Positions 10,601 to 21,508 of a stretch of DNA of 64,000 nt are shown in pieces (within the stretch, counting starts at the first letter, position 1; the number at the start of each line of letters is the position of its first letter). The DNA lies in contig JAIVFI010000010.1 of NCBI GenBank assembly GCA_025558095.1, positions 744,001 through 808,000 on the forward strand, written 5' to 3'. This stretch comes from Hyaloraphidium curvatum. Its lineage: Eukaryota > Monoblepharomycota > Hyaloraphidiomycetes > Hyaloraphidiales > Hyaloraphidiaceae. The notes beneath the pieces were generated by a model. That model worked only from the letters and a program-made list of their open reading frames with translations. It was not told where the DNA came from and ran no database searches. The position numbers were made by a program, and so were the translations under genes.

Positions 10601-11466
10601 CCCGACATGACGTAGCCGCCAAACGCAAGGTAGGCGGTGAGAGTGCGGTGCAGGTCGGTTTCCGGTGCCGCCGGGTCCTCGTAGGCCCGTTGGAAAGACT
10701 CGCTGGCCCGGAAGGCGAGCGTGCTCCAGGTGGTGGTCCGGTAGCGGTGCTTCAGCGGCTCCGGCGGCGGCGCCCCCGCGCCCCCGCCCGGCGGCGGATC
10801 AGGCCCGGGACCCCCGGGTGGACCACCGTCGCCTGGGTCGCCCGGATCACCGCCGTTGCCGTGCCCGCCAGCCGCGGCGTTGCCGCCCGGCGCGCCGTCG
10901 CCGCCTGGGGGATCACCGCCGTCCGGGGCGGCACGCGCCGCCGCCGCCGCCGCCGCCAGCGCCGCCCGTTGCGCCTGGCCGTCCTGCGGGGCGTCGGCCG
11001 CAACCCGGGCGGCCGCAAGGGCCGCCATCAGCGCGGGCGCGGGTGGCGAAGCACGGGGAGATGCCGACGATGCCGCTGGTGACGCCGGTCCCTCCGCGCG
11101 TCCCGTGGCAGCCGCCCGCTCGGCACGCACGCGGTCGAGGAACTCGACGAGATCGGGTGGAAGCGAAGCTAAAGAGACGCCGAGTGGCGGGTTAGCTGCG
11201 TCCGGGTTGCACGAGGTGTGCTGTCCAGAAACACCGGCACCAGAGGCGTTTGCGGCGTAGGGACGCCGGCAACCCCCGCACCGCGCTAGCCCCATGGCGC
11301 GCAACGCATCGGCAGACAGGCGCTGCATCGCCAACCAGTGCTCCGGGCTCCGTGTGACCCGAAGATGACCGTCCCGTTTGTTTTTGTTTGGAGTTGGCTG
11401 GAAGCGGCAACCATCAACCGGGCACTCATGGAGGCCGGGTTCAGCAGGCGCCTCCGCCATCGGCAC
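7660..11466 (-). mobile_element. Non-LTR retroelement ORF: reverse transcriptase with restriction-like endonuclease motif
   Basis: One uninterrupted frame of 1268 residues. The N-terminus has two possible zinc fingers (C-x4-C-x13-H-x8-H near residue 15 and C-x2-C-x16-H-x2-C near 60) and a Gly/Pro/Ala-rich spacer. Reverse-transcriptase motifs follow: A with VMKVDSRNAFN near residue 530, B with QGDPLSSAIFS near 590, C with LGYLDDLTVV near 627. The C-terminus carries a C-x3-C-x10-H-x4-C finger near 1027 and then GDILITHRETRKRWLLEIK near 1102-1122, the D...ExK arrangement of the endonuclease of R2/NeSL/CRE-type elements. There is no APE endonuclease or RNase H motif in view. The absence of stops over 3.8 kb suggests recent activity or cellular use. 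The long plus-strand frames opposite are shadows. Confidence 0.85.
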
Positions 11467-11690
11467 ATCGCCGTCGATGCAAGATTGGTGATGATGAGAT
11501 AGAGCTCCGATGTTGGCGAAAGCTGCCGCGCAGCGGTGGCATCGAAGGCCGGAGCGAGTCTCAGAAGGGATTTGTGTGCACTGTCAGGGAGACCCGAGCC
11601 GCGCAAGCGCGACGCAAGCTCCCAATCACGAACGGGTTCCACACTCCCGGCCACTTATCGAGCATCGAAGCGCGCCGCCTTACATTCAGC

Positions 11691-12927
11691 ATGTCGAGCA
11701 TCGCGATCAAGGTCGCCTGCGGGGGCGAGATCCGGAGGCTGGTCGTCGACACGGCCGCGACGGAGTGGAGCGAGGTCGAGGCCCGGATCCGCGGGCTGTT
11801 CAAGATCCCCGAGGAGCAGGGCATCGAGGTGCGCACATCGCGGCATGCCGTTCCGAAGGCGGCGGCTAACATGGGGCCCGGACAGGTCACTTACGTCGAC
11901 GAGGACGGGGACGAGATCACCCTGAGCACGACTCAAGAGATCAAGGAGCTCTCGGCGCTGTCTTCCAAGAACCTCAAGTTCAACGTCGTCATCGGCGGCG
12001 CGTCGCCTGCTGCGCGCGAGGCTTGGACCAAGGTGCCTGCCAGCGAGAAGGAGGCCGAGAAGGTCGCCCCTCGGGCCGAGGAGGTCAAGGAGGCACCCGC
12101 CCCCGCTACGGTCGAGCCCGTCGAGGCGGTCGGGGAAGCCAAGGCCGAGGAGCCCGCCAAGCACGAGCACGCGCACGAGGGGCACCAGGAGGGCGAGCAT
12201 GCGCACGAGAAGGGTAGCGAGCACGCGCACGAGCATGAGGCGAGGCCCAAGCAGCCTTGTGGGTTCCCTCTGTCCCTCCCGCCGCGCACCGGTCATCTGA
12301 CACCATCTCGCGTGCAGGGTTCGGCGTTACCTGCGACGGCTGCGGCATGTACCCCCTCGCCGGACACCGCTTCAAGTGCACCGCATGCGCCGACTACGAC
12401 CTGTGCTCGGCGTGCCACCCCAAGCGCGAGGAGATCCACCTCGACGGCGAGAAGAAGCCGCACGGGCACGAGTTCAGGGACCTGGGTGACGAGGGCAGGA
12501 GGTTCAGGCCCGCCGTGCCGTGGTACGGCGTCGTGTGCGACGGCTGCGAGGCATCGCCCATCGTGGGCAACAGGTGCGTTGATCTTGCGCGCTTGTGCAC
12601 AAGCAGATTCTGACATGCCCTTCCTCGCTTGCAATCAGGTTCAAGTGCACGACTTGCCCCGACTACGACCTGTGCAGCAACTGCTACCCCAAGCGCGCCG
12701 AGCTGCACCTCAAGCCCGCCACCGAGGACGCCGAAAGCCTGGCGTACGACCACGAGTTCAAGGACCTCGGCGTGCGCACGAAGCGCGGGTGCGGCCGCTG
12801 GCGCTCCCCGGCCGTCTACGTCGTGCCGCCCGGGGTCTACTACGCCCCGCCAGTGCCGGGCTTCTTCCCCGCCGGGTTTCCGTGGCCCTCCGGCGACATG
12901 TACTACGGCGGTCGCGGGTGGTTCTGA
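11691..12927 (+). CDS. PB1-domain protein with two ZZ zinc fingers
   Basis: Exons 11691-12258, 12318-12573 and 12639-12927 (introns 59 and 65 nt). The first about 100 residues fit a PB1 domain: a basic start ([16 protein letters not shown]) and the acidic OPCA-like [18 protein letters not shown] charged linker follows with Glu/Lys/Ala and then repeated His-Glu-His-Ala ([16 protein letters not shown]). Then come two ZZ fingers, each with C-D-x-C, a middle F-K-C-T-x-C and a D-Y-D-L-C-S-x-C ending; the second is split by intron 2. The tail is Pro/Tyr-rich. PB1-ZZ proteins include p62/NBR1-type selective-autophagy and signalling adaptors. No UBA or LIR motif is evident, so the autophagy role is unproven. 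The histidine-rich linker may bind metal. Confidence 0.8.
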
Positions 12928-13194
12928 GCGAGGCGTTTGACATGGTCCAAGAAGTCGAGACGGGACGGGCTGATCTCGGTGGCTTGCTGACAGGTGCTTG
13001 ACTTGAAACCAGATGTACATCATTCGCTGCCTTTCAATTTGATTGCTTTTATGAGAACGAGCTCAGGTCAGACGTGGTTTGCCTTCGGCTAAGGGCGTCC
13101 CTGATTCCGCGGGAGACAATCCGCACTCACTCCGTGTGTTGTGCGCGCTTCTCTGTACTCACTCCGTGTCGCCGTCCGCGACCCGAATCCCGCA

Positions 13195-14876
13195 ATGAAC
13201 GGCAACCACGCCAACGGCAAGACCGAGATGAACGGTGCGGACGCGCTCATCGCCACGCTGGTGGCCAACGGCGTCACCGCCTGCTTCGCGAATCCCGGCA
13301 CGAGCGAAATGCAGTTTGTCTCGGCGCTCGACCGCGAGCCGCGAATGCGCGGCGTCCTGTGCCTCTTCGAGGGCGTCTGCACCGGCGCCGCCGACGGATT
13401 CGCCCGCATGGCCGGCACTCCGGCGTGCACGCTGCTGCACCTCGGGCCCGGCCTCGCCAACGCGTCCGCCAACCTGCACAACGCCCGCCGCGCCTTCTCG
13501 CCCATCGTCAACGTCGTCGGCGACCACGCGACGTACCACCGGAAGCACGATGCCCCGCTCAACTCGGACATTGCCGCCCTGGCCAAGCCCAACTCGATCT
13601 GGATCAAGTCCGCCGACGCGCCCGACGACGTGGGGCCGGCCACGGCCGAGTGCATCCTCGCCAGCTACGGGCCGCCGGGCGGCGTGGCGACGCTGATTCT
13701 GCCGGCCGATGCAGCGTGGCTGCCGGCGACCAAGGTCGGGGGGAAGGTCGAGAAGCCGGCGAAAGCCAAGGTCGCCGCGGACCAGGTGCAGAAGGTCGCC
13801 GGCGAGATCAAGGCCGCCAAGAGCCCCGTCATCTTCCTCGGTGGGTCATGCGTTGCTTCTGCCGTTGATATTGCTGACGGATTCGTTTCCAGGCACGGGA
13901 GCGTGCGAGGACGTCGGGCTTGCTGCTGCAGCTCGCCTTGCGGCCGCCGGCCTTCGCGTGATGAACGACACCTTCACCGCCCGGCAGGCGCGCGGCGCCG
14001 GACGGTACCATCCTGAAAAACTCCCGTACTTCGGAGAACAAGCACTCGACGCTCTCGGCCCCACAGACCTTATGGTCTTCGTGGAAACGGTCCAACCTGT
14101 CGCCTTTTTCGCCTACCCCAACCGCCCCAGCGTGCTCGTTCCCGAGGGCTGCGCAACCACCACCCTCGCCTCCCGCGGGCAGGACGGCGTCGCCGCCCTC
14201 CACACCCTCGCCGACCTCCTTGGGGCCCCGAAGTCCGGCCCTGTCGAGCAGCTCTCCCTCCCCGCCTCCCCACCGACCGGCAAGCTCGACCCCGCGGCCT
14301 GCGCCGTGTCGATCGCAAGGCACATGCCCGAGAACGCGATCATCTGCGACGACGCGGTCACCTCTGGCGCCCCGATCTACGCACTCACCAAGACGGCCCG
14401 GCCCCACGATTGGATTCTCGTAACGGGCGGCGCGATCGGCCAGGCGATCCCTCTCTGCATCGGCGCAGCGGTTGCGTGTCCTGAGAGGAAAGTTCTTTCG
14501 CTCAATGGCGATGGCGCGGCCATGTACACCGTGCAGGGGCTTTGGACCATCGCGAGGGAGAACCTGGACGTCACCGTGGTCGTGTTCGCCAACCACAGCT
14601 ACAAAATCCTCAAGTACGTCCCTTTGTTTCGGCCCCTCGGATCGAACTGACGCCGACCTGCCCCGTAGCATCGAGCTTGCCCGCACCGGCGCCGGCCCCG
14701 CCGGCCCCACCGCCAAGAAGCTGCTCGACCTCGACGAGCCCAAGATCGACTGGGTGTCGCTGGCCAAGGGGCTGGGGATGCCGGCGGTGCGGTGCGAGAC
14801 GGGGGAGAGCTTCGAGGCCGAGATGGAGAACGCGATGAAGGGCAAGGGGCCGTTCTTCATCGAGGCGGCGATCTGA
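13195..14876 (+). CDS. TPP-dependent acetolactate synthase/benzoylformate decarboxylase-like enzyme
   Basis: Exons 13195-13840, 13893-14613 and 14669-14876 give 524 residues, close to the usual 520-570 of the family. The N-terminal pyrimidine-binding domain shows ACFANPGTSEMQFV and the activating glutamate in CLFEGVCTGAADGFARM. The C-terminal domain has the diphosphate/Mg motif as LNGDGAAMYTVQGLW followed by VFANHSYKIL (the GDG...N pattern). Catalysis would be decarboxylation or carboligation of 2-keto acids using thiamine diphosphate. The compact form without an organellar signal resembles bacterial catabolic members rather than fungal mitochondrial Ilv2. It stands tail to tail with the MBL-fold gene and begins a run of four small-molecule enzymes. 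Confidence 0.85.
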
Positions 14877-14959
14877 AGAAGAAAGAAGTCGAAGAAGAGA
14901 TGCAGTGTACAAAGATGCTTCGGCCGCCGGCCGCTTTTTGTCAACAGTGAAGTTGTGAT

Positions 14960-16033
14960 TCACAGCTTTGCGGCAGCCTCCATCCTCCCCAGCAGCTTCC
15001 CCACGCTCTCCCTCACCACCTCCCTCCCGCCGCCCTCGACGTCCCTCCCCGGGAACGCGCCGAGGATCGCGCCGAACGGGTAAGGCTCCACCGCGCGCCA
15101 GGCGCGGAGCATGTCCGAGGGCGGGAGCGGGACCAGGTTGGGGAAGGAGTACATCATCGAGATGGAAGTGTGCCGGGGGGTCGGGAGGAACGAGTCGGAG
15201 CTGAGGAGGATCTGGTCCTTGACGCCTGAGATGGAACGAGGATGTCAAAGAGAGCAAGCACGACGGCGACCAATGGGGTTACCCTCGAGCTCGACGACGC
15301 ACACGGTGCTGCCTTCAAAGTGGCCTCCGACATGCACTGCCTCGGCCCCGGCCACCTTCCTGCCTCCTGCAGAGTCCCTCGACGGTTCGCCAAAGATGGG
15401 CAGCTGCTCCCCGTCCCAGAAGGTTACGGCCGCCCGGTCCGCCTCGGGTATCCACCCTTCGTCGCGCCGGTGCACGAACACGGGGCACCCGCCGAGCTCC
15501 TTTGCCCAGGTGGCCATGCCCCCGTAGAAGTGCGGGTGCGAAACGACGATTGCGGCTAGATCCTTGCCCCCCAGGGCCGCTTTCACCCCCCGCACCGACG
15601 CCGCGTCGACGTAGGCGAGCGAATCGAACATAACCGCGCCGCGAGGGGTAAGGGCGACCAGGGCACGCTGTCCGATGCCGAAGCTCGGGACGGTGAACAT
15701 CTCGAAGAGCTGGATCGCGGCGGTGTCGGTTGATGGGCTGTTCGAGTAGGGGGAGACACGACGGACCTTGCCGTTCCCGCAGCGCACAGGCCTCAGCACA
15801 TTTCGGTGCCTTCCCGCAGCCACCATCTCCTCCAGCGTCGTCCATTCCTGTTTCCCGGAGCCGCCGATGCCGACGTACTGCCTGCGGAAGCGGCTTCGTC
15901 AAGGTTCCGCGACGCGTCGGAATGCGGCCACAGACCGCTCGTCCACGCAAATCTGGCATTCGACCGGACGGGATCCGTCGGGAGCGTCGCGCAATGGGTT
16001 GTTGCCGCACGTGGTGCAGATCCAGCGCGGCAT
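14960..16033 (-). CDS. MBL-fold hydrolase-like protein with N-terminal zinc ribbon
   Basis: Exons on the minus strand: 16033-15936, 15881-15283 and 15225-14960 (introns 54 and 57 nt), 320 residues. The start has two Cys pairs (ICTTCGN and CQICVDE), a small zinc ribbon. The body has the metallo-beta-lactamase layout: GAVMFDSLAYVD, then IVVSHPHFYGGMATW in the place of HxHxDH, then VHVGGHFEGSTVC and DQILLSSDSF. The metal motif is partly degenerate: Asp of the HxHxDH set is replaced by Tyr-Gly. It may be a hydrolase for a ring-cleavage or lactone product given its neighbours, but the substrate is unknown. It lies 91 nt downstream of the flavin hydroxylase on the same strand. Confidence 0.75.
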
Positions 16034-16124
16034 CGCGGGGTTGTTTGCCGGTGGGACTCGGGGCACCGACGGCGTCGCGCGAAGCAGCTTCCGGCTCCAC
16101 TTCCGTTAGACTTCGCATACATAC

Positions 16125-17865
16125 TTAGATCTTGGGCACGCCGCCAGGACAAAGCCGCGCCGCCAGGTCGTCCAGCGCCGCCGACAACTCCTCCGCGTCC
16201 TTGGCCACCGCAAAGGTGTAGAAGTCCGGCCTAATCACCGCGAAAGACGCCCCCGTCCTCAGGCTCTCGAGGTACCCCCGCAAATGTCCCTTTTCGTCGA
16301 CAACCCGCGGCACCTCCCCGCCGGCGGGCTCTCCGCCCTTGGGCATCACCGTCACCCTCGTCCCGCCGAGCGTCTTCCACACTGCCGCCTGCGCCTCACC
16401 CAGCACCGGCTCGCTCCCCAACCCGAGCAGGACCCAGCCCCTCCCCGCCGTTGCGCCCAGCATCCCCACCCCGCCCGCGCCGCGCACCGGGAAATCCGGC
16501 ACGTACGCCCCCGCGCCCTCCCCCCTCACCAATCCCTCGCCGAGAAGCAGCGGCAGCGGCGGCGGCATCACCTTCCTCGGATCCCCGTCGTGCCCGAGCA
16601 TCCGCGCGTCCCTGGCCGCCGCGGCGGCGGGGTCGGTGATGCAGATCACGCGGCCGAGGTCGACGGAGAACTGGATCGCCGAGCGGACGTGGAAGGCGCG
16701 CTCGGTGCCGTACGTGGAAAGGATGGGGTGGGGAGGGAGGGAGGGGTGCAAGAGGAGGTGCAGGAGCTTGAAGGAGAGGTTCTGCACGTCGCGCAGCCCG
16801 GAGCAGAGGCCCTGGCCGGCGAAGGGAGGCTGCAAAGGGTGATCAGACACGACCCGGGCGAGCGCGAGCTGGCGGGGAAACCCACCATGAGGTGCGCGGC
16901 GTCGCCGGCGACCCACACCCTTCCGCGGCCCCACTCCCTACCCCACTTGGCCTGGAACCTGTACACCGCGCTGCGCTCCAGCTTGGCGTTGCTCTGGTTG
17001 ACGTCGTACTTTTCGAGGAGCTGCCAGGCGGTCTCGGGCTTCTCGAGGTAGCCTGGCGGGTCGTTGGGGAGCGCCATGAATTCCCAGCGGCGGCGGCGCG
17101 CCGAGCCGCCCGAGACGAGGGTCGCGGGACGGACGGGGTCGCAGATCTGGAGGTTCAGGGGCTGGTAGACTGTGCGGAAGGTTGTAAGGCGAAGTGTCGG
17201 AACGGATTGGGGAGCTTACTCCGCGGCTCGTTGAGGAGGACGTCGACGATGAGCCAGTCGTAGAAGAAGCCGAGGTCATCCATGACCAGGCCCAGCTGCT
17301 CGCGGACCCTGGAGCCCGCTCCGTCGCAGCCGATCAGGAATCTGCATGAAGCGGCAGGTGAGACCATGACACGGCATCACCACATCAGTAGAACCCACTT
17401 GGCCTTGACAACGTCGTTCCCGCCCATCCCGTCGCGGGTGACGACCTCCACGTGCCCGCCCTTGTCCTCGAACGAGAGCAGCTCGCATCCCCAGCGCATC
17501 GTAAGGTTCTCGTACTTGCCCGACTCGCGGTGCAGGTGCTCCTCCAGCACCGGCTGCGCGAACATCCAGTCGTTCCCGTCCGGCGGCGGCGGGATCCTAA
17601 GCAGCAGGCCGCCCTCGGCATTTTTCCATTCGTAGAAACCCGTGGGCTCGATCTCTCCGCCGCCCATCCCGCCGACGGCGTCGAGGATGCGGCCGCCTTC
17701 GCCGTCGATGTGCACCGCTCGCGGCAGGCCATAGGGCTGGTTGTGCTTCTCGATGGCGAGGACGGTGGGTTTCGAGGGCGCGGTGGCGAGGAGCAGCGCG
17801 AGGGTGGCGCCGATGGGGCCGAAGCCGCTGATGACGACGTCGACCGACTTGGGGAGGCGGCTCAT
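16125..17865 (-). CDS. FAD-dependent aromatic monooxygenase (phenol hydroxylase class)
   Basis: Exons 17865-17399, 17341-17220, 17169-16886 and 16829-16125; introns 57, 50 and 56 nt; 525 residues. The Rossmann FAD motif is at the start ([16 protein letters not shown]), the GD motif is [17 protein letters not shown] (joined across intron 1), and the second FAD motif is [23 protein letters not shown] (joined across intron 3). This is the class A flavoprotein hydroxylase family that includes MhpA and phenol 2-monooxygenase. The enzyme would hydroxylate a phenolic ring using NAD(P)H and O2 in the cytosol. A C-terminal thioredoxin-like extension is likely ([10 protein letters not shown] and following). 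It is divergent from the FAH-type gene across 318 nt, so co-regulation is plausible. Confidence 0.9.
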
Positions 17866-18183
17866 TGCGGTGTGCGCGGGTTGGGGCGCTGCAGAAGGAG
17901 GATGGTATTCGGGGGCGGTGATCCGTTCCTCGGTGTGCTCCTGCGCTTCGACTGACACGTGGGCGACACGCGGGGAGAGTGGCGTTGGGCGGACCGGGAG
18001 ACACAGGCGGCCGTGCGGCCAGAGGAAGTCCGCTAAGGAACGAGCTTTCCTGAACACAGCACGCCTTAACCGGATTGACCCGCTTTCGGCTTTGCCGTCG
18101 CTTTGCCCCGCGGTTGCGGACTTCAGGGTGTCTCCACGCCTCGCCCCCACCGCCCCCCGCGCCTCCAATCACACCGCACCGAG
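17866..18183. promoter_or_regulatory. Shared promoter region, hydroxylase and FAH-type gene
   Basis: These 318 bp lie between two divergent catabolic-enzyme starts. That layout suggests bidirectional control. I cannot identify an operator or TATA-like element with confidence. Confidence 0.35.
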
Positions 18184-19453
18184 ATGGCACCCTCCTGGCA
18201 GCGCCTCGTCCGCTTCAAGACGCCCTCCGGCGCAGTCGTCTACGGCGACCCGTCGGCCTTCCTGGCCGGCGGCGAGCTCGGCACCAAGGCCCACGTGGTC
18301 GAGGGCGGCGTGTTCGGCGGCAAGGTCACCGCGCGCGTCGAGGAGATCGCCGAGGTGCTCGGGCCGCTCGAGATGGACGATGTGCCGGTCGTGGCCTGCA
18401 TCGGGCTCAAGTGAGTGCCGCGGCGCCGGTCGGCCGGCCGTTTGGGGAGGTGGGGGGCAGGGAGGATAAAAGTGGTGGTGCCGCCGCTTTCGCCATCCCG
18501 TCGTCAGTTATTCGGCGATGATTTCTGCCGTTTGGTTGGTTATGTTCGGCTGCCGATCGACGGCACTTCCGCCGCGATTCGGGGCCCTGAAGGCCTCCCT
18601 GCCTTCCCCGTTGCGAACCGTCTCCCGCCCTGTGATCCCGCCCCCCGCACGCCGCTAACTCCCCATCTTCCCCGCTCCGCAGCTACCGCGCCCACGCCCT
18701 CGAATCCAAGATGCCGATCCCCGAGTTCCCCGTGCTCTTCTACAAGCCCAAGACCTCCATCGCCGGCCCCGGCCCCATCGCCATCAGCTCCGTCGTGGCC
18801 AAGCAGAACCAGCTCGACTACGAAGGCGAGCTGGGCGTCGTAATCGGCAGGGGCGGCAAGGACATTCCCGAGGACAAGGTGGGCGCGGTCTGGGCGGCGA
18901 GGTCCTGTCGACGGAGTGCTGATCTTCCGTGCGCTTCTTTCCCAAAGGCCCTCGACCACGTGCTGGGCTACGTTGCCGCCAACGACGTCTCGGCCCGCAT
19001 CTGGCAGCGCTCCGTCGGCGGCCAGTTCTGCTACGGCAAGGTGCGCCCCCTCCCCTCTGCCCCGCCTTCGTCTCTCACCCTTCCCCCGCTCGCCAGGGCT
19101 TCGACGGCTTCGCCCCCATCGGCCCCATGCTCGTCTCCCCCTCCCTCGTCCCCGACCCGTCCAAGCTCCAGCTCACCACCAAGGTCAACGGCAAGGTCCG
19201 GCAGAGCTCGCCCACCTCGGACCTCATCTTCTCCGTGCCCAAGATCATCTCCTTCCTCTCGGCGGGGTACACCCTCCTCCCGGGCACGGTGATCATGACC
19301 GGCACGCCGAGCGGCGTGGGGATGGCCATGGGCCCCGACGCGCTGCTCAAGGACGGGGACGTGGTGGACGTGAGCATCACAGGGCTGGGGACGCTGAGCA
19401 ACAGGATGGTGCACGAGAAGGCGCAGGTGTACAGGCCGCAGCCGCAGCTCTAG
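18184..19453 (+). CDS. Fumarylacetoacetate hydrolase-family protein
   Basis: Exons 18184-18410, 18683-18878, 18948-19040 and 19097-19453; introns 272, 69 and 56 nt; 290 residues. Family signatures are present: NYRAHALESK (the Y/NY.DH region), FYKPKTSIAGPGPI, DYEGELGVVIGR (metal-binding Glu residues), DVSARIWQ and, near the end, TGTPSGVGMAMGP. Members are acylpyruvases, 2-keto-4-pentenoate hydratases or decarboxylases that act on products of aromatic ring cleavage with Mg2+. The first intron is long for this window. Divergent placement next to the FAD hydroxylase supports a shared aromatic-catabolic pathway. Confidence 0.9.
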
Positions 19454-19662
19454 ATGGTGCCGGCGTCGCCGTTGCCGGAACGGTCCGCGGTGTGCGGTTT
19501 GCGGTCCGGTCCGGCTTCCCAGGTCCGTGCGATGCGGCGGCTCCATCCACTACCTTGGACCCATCGGCGGAACCGAGGATCGATGATTACCTGTAGGCCA
19601 GGGCCGCAATGGGGGGAGAGGTGCGCGGAAGCGTCTATGGAGGTTGTCCTTCAGCCTCCAGT

Positions 19663-20848
19663 CTACTTCCTCCCCCGGCCCCGGCCCCTCCCCTTCCCTT
19701 TGCCGCCCTTCTTCTTCTGTCCCTCCTCCTTCTCCTCCGCCTCCTCGGCCCCCTTTGGCCGCAGCAGCTTCGACAGCCGCAGGAAGACGGCCTCGGGCTT
19801 CTGCCCGCGCGCGGCGCACCACGCGACGTACTGCGCGGCGATGCCGGCGTGCATGAGGGGGTTGCGGATCACGTTGAGGCGGAGGGGGACGGAGAGGGGT
19901 GGGGGTGGGGAGGGGGGGAGGGTGGAGATGGCGGGGGCAGAGGGGAGGGGGAGGGGGGTCGTGGGGGTCCTGTGGGTTCCACATTGGACGGCCAGAAGTA
20001 GTCAGTGCGGTCCCGCACGGGCGCCTCCTGTCCGCAACCCACCACTTCTTGCGGTTCCTGAGCCGCAGGCGCTCCCGGACGGCGCGAGGGGCGGCGGGGG
20101 AGTAGCTCCACGGGCTGAACGCGGCGTACGAGGGCGCGTCGCTGTAGCGCGATCTGGGGGCGGGCTTGTCGGCCTCTTCGCCTTCCGGCGCAGCGGCAGA
20201 ATCGGCGGCGGGCGCCCGGTCCTCCTTCTGGTCGACGACGCGGCCGTCCCTGATGTCCGCCCAGCGCGCCTCGACGGTGGCCGCCCAGCCGCCCATCCGG
20301 TCCGCGGCGCCGCTCGACTCGGAGGCGGGCAGCCACGGCGCGCTGTCGGGCACCATGCCGTCGGGCCTGTCGCGCCTGAAGATGCCGAACGCCTCCCTCG
20401 GTTTGCCGGCCTCCATCAGCGCCACCAGCGGCGTCGAGTCGTTCCCGCGCGCCACGCGCTGGAAGTACGCGTGCGGCTGGACGGTGCGGCCCCACAGCCT
20501 GTCGCCCTTTGCGTCGATGCCTTTGCGCCTCCACATGTGCGGGTACCAGCCGCCCTTTGCCGCGCGGATGCGGCGCTCGACGTGGCCCTCGGCGCCGCGC
20601 ATGTCGGGCGGGATCTCGAGCGCCCGCGGGACGGCAGAGGGCAGCCACCCCGCCGCCGCGTCCTCCCGCGTCACGAGCACCGTCGCCGAGGCGTGCTCCG
20701 TCGTCGGCGACGCGCGCACCCGCGCCGGCGAGTGCAGGAACGGCTGCAGCACGTGCGCCGCAAGCTGCGCCAGCGGCGGGTGCCGCACGTCCTGCGGGAA
20801 CCCGTAGTGGTGCTTGATGCGCAGCGACAGCGGGTTGATGCGCCCCAT
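19663..20848 (-). CDS. Mitochondrial small-subunit ribosomal protein uS3 (nuclear copy)
   Basis: Exons 20848-20046 and 19969-19663 (76 nt intron), 369 residues. The N-terminus MGRINPLSLRI matches the uS3 start (G-x-x-INPISLR-type). The C-terminal exon has NVIRNPLMHAGIAAQYVAWC, like the VIRNP...AQYIA segment of mitochondrial Rps3/Var1, and ends in a very basic Lys/Gly/Arg tail. The middle is long and poorly conserved, and a Pro-rich run encoded by a G-rich tract on the plus strand begins exon 2. It would act in the mitochondrial ribosomal small subunit. In most fungi rps3 is mitochondrial DNA-encoded, so a nuclear gene with a spliceosomal intron implies transfer. I see no clear cleavable presequence before the conserved start. 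Confidence 0.65.
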
Positions 20849-21157
20849 GGCCGCGCGCGGGGGGGGGAACGCGTTTGTTGGTGTTCGGCCGGGGGCGGTT
20901 AGCGCCTCCTATCAGCCCCCCAGCAGTTAGCCCCCTCTAACCACCCCCGGCCCCCGAATCCCCCGGGTCGTTTGCCGCTTTTCTGCAATTCCAATTCCGC
21001 CCGCACTTACTGCCTCCACCGCATCGCATTCCCGGCCCCGCCCAGCCGGCGCACACCCTCGCCCCGCGCTCCCCTTCCCCGCCCCGAAAACGGCCCGCCC
21101 TCCCGCGCCCGCCGCTTCCCCGCCCCACGGCACCCCGCCCGGCACCCCCCGCTCGCG

Positions 21158-21508
21158 ATGACCACCCGCACCGGCACCGCGCTGCTCCCCACCCTCCTCC
21201 TCCTCCTGGCCCTCCTCGCCCTCATCGTGCCCCACTCCGCCGCCCAGTCCCCGGGCTCCCCGGCCTGCCTCGCCTGCATCCGCACCGCGACCTCGGCGCT
21301 GCACGGGCAGATCTGCACCGGCCCCCGGGACAAACTCGACCGCCGCAGCGCCGTGTTCCGCCTCAAAGTCAAGGCGGCTTGTGCCACCAAGGCGGCGTGC
21401 GGCAGGGCGAGCGGGAAGCACTACGTCGGCGGCCTAAGCGGCACCACGCTGGAGAAGGAGAGCGGCAAGGGCGCGGGGACGGCCGAGTTCGGAGGGGTGA
21501 CGTGCTGA
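21158..21508 (+). CDS. Small secreted cysteine-containing protein
   Basis: A 116-residue protein with a strong signal peptide: two Thr-Arg residues, then a long Leu-rich core (about residues 9-24) and a cleavage-like AAQS. The mature part is basic, with six cysteines in the arrangement Cys-x2-Cys, one Cys, Cys-x5-Cys, and a final Cys as the last residue. I do not recognise a family. Its size and cysteine spacing fit fungal small secreted proteins, which are often cell-surface or effector-like, but nothing here shows function. Confidence 0.6.
   Translation: MTTRTGTALLPTLLLLLALLALIVPHSAAQSPGSPACLACIRTATSALHGQICTGPRDKLDRRSAVFRLKVKAACATKAACGRASGKHYVGGLSGTTLEKESGKGAGTAEFGGVTC

Noticed and set aside
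8953-11082. 709-codon plus-strand open frame opposite the reverse transcriptase
   Set aside because: No domain features, while the opposite strand has all RT motifs; a GC-driven shadow.
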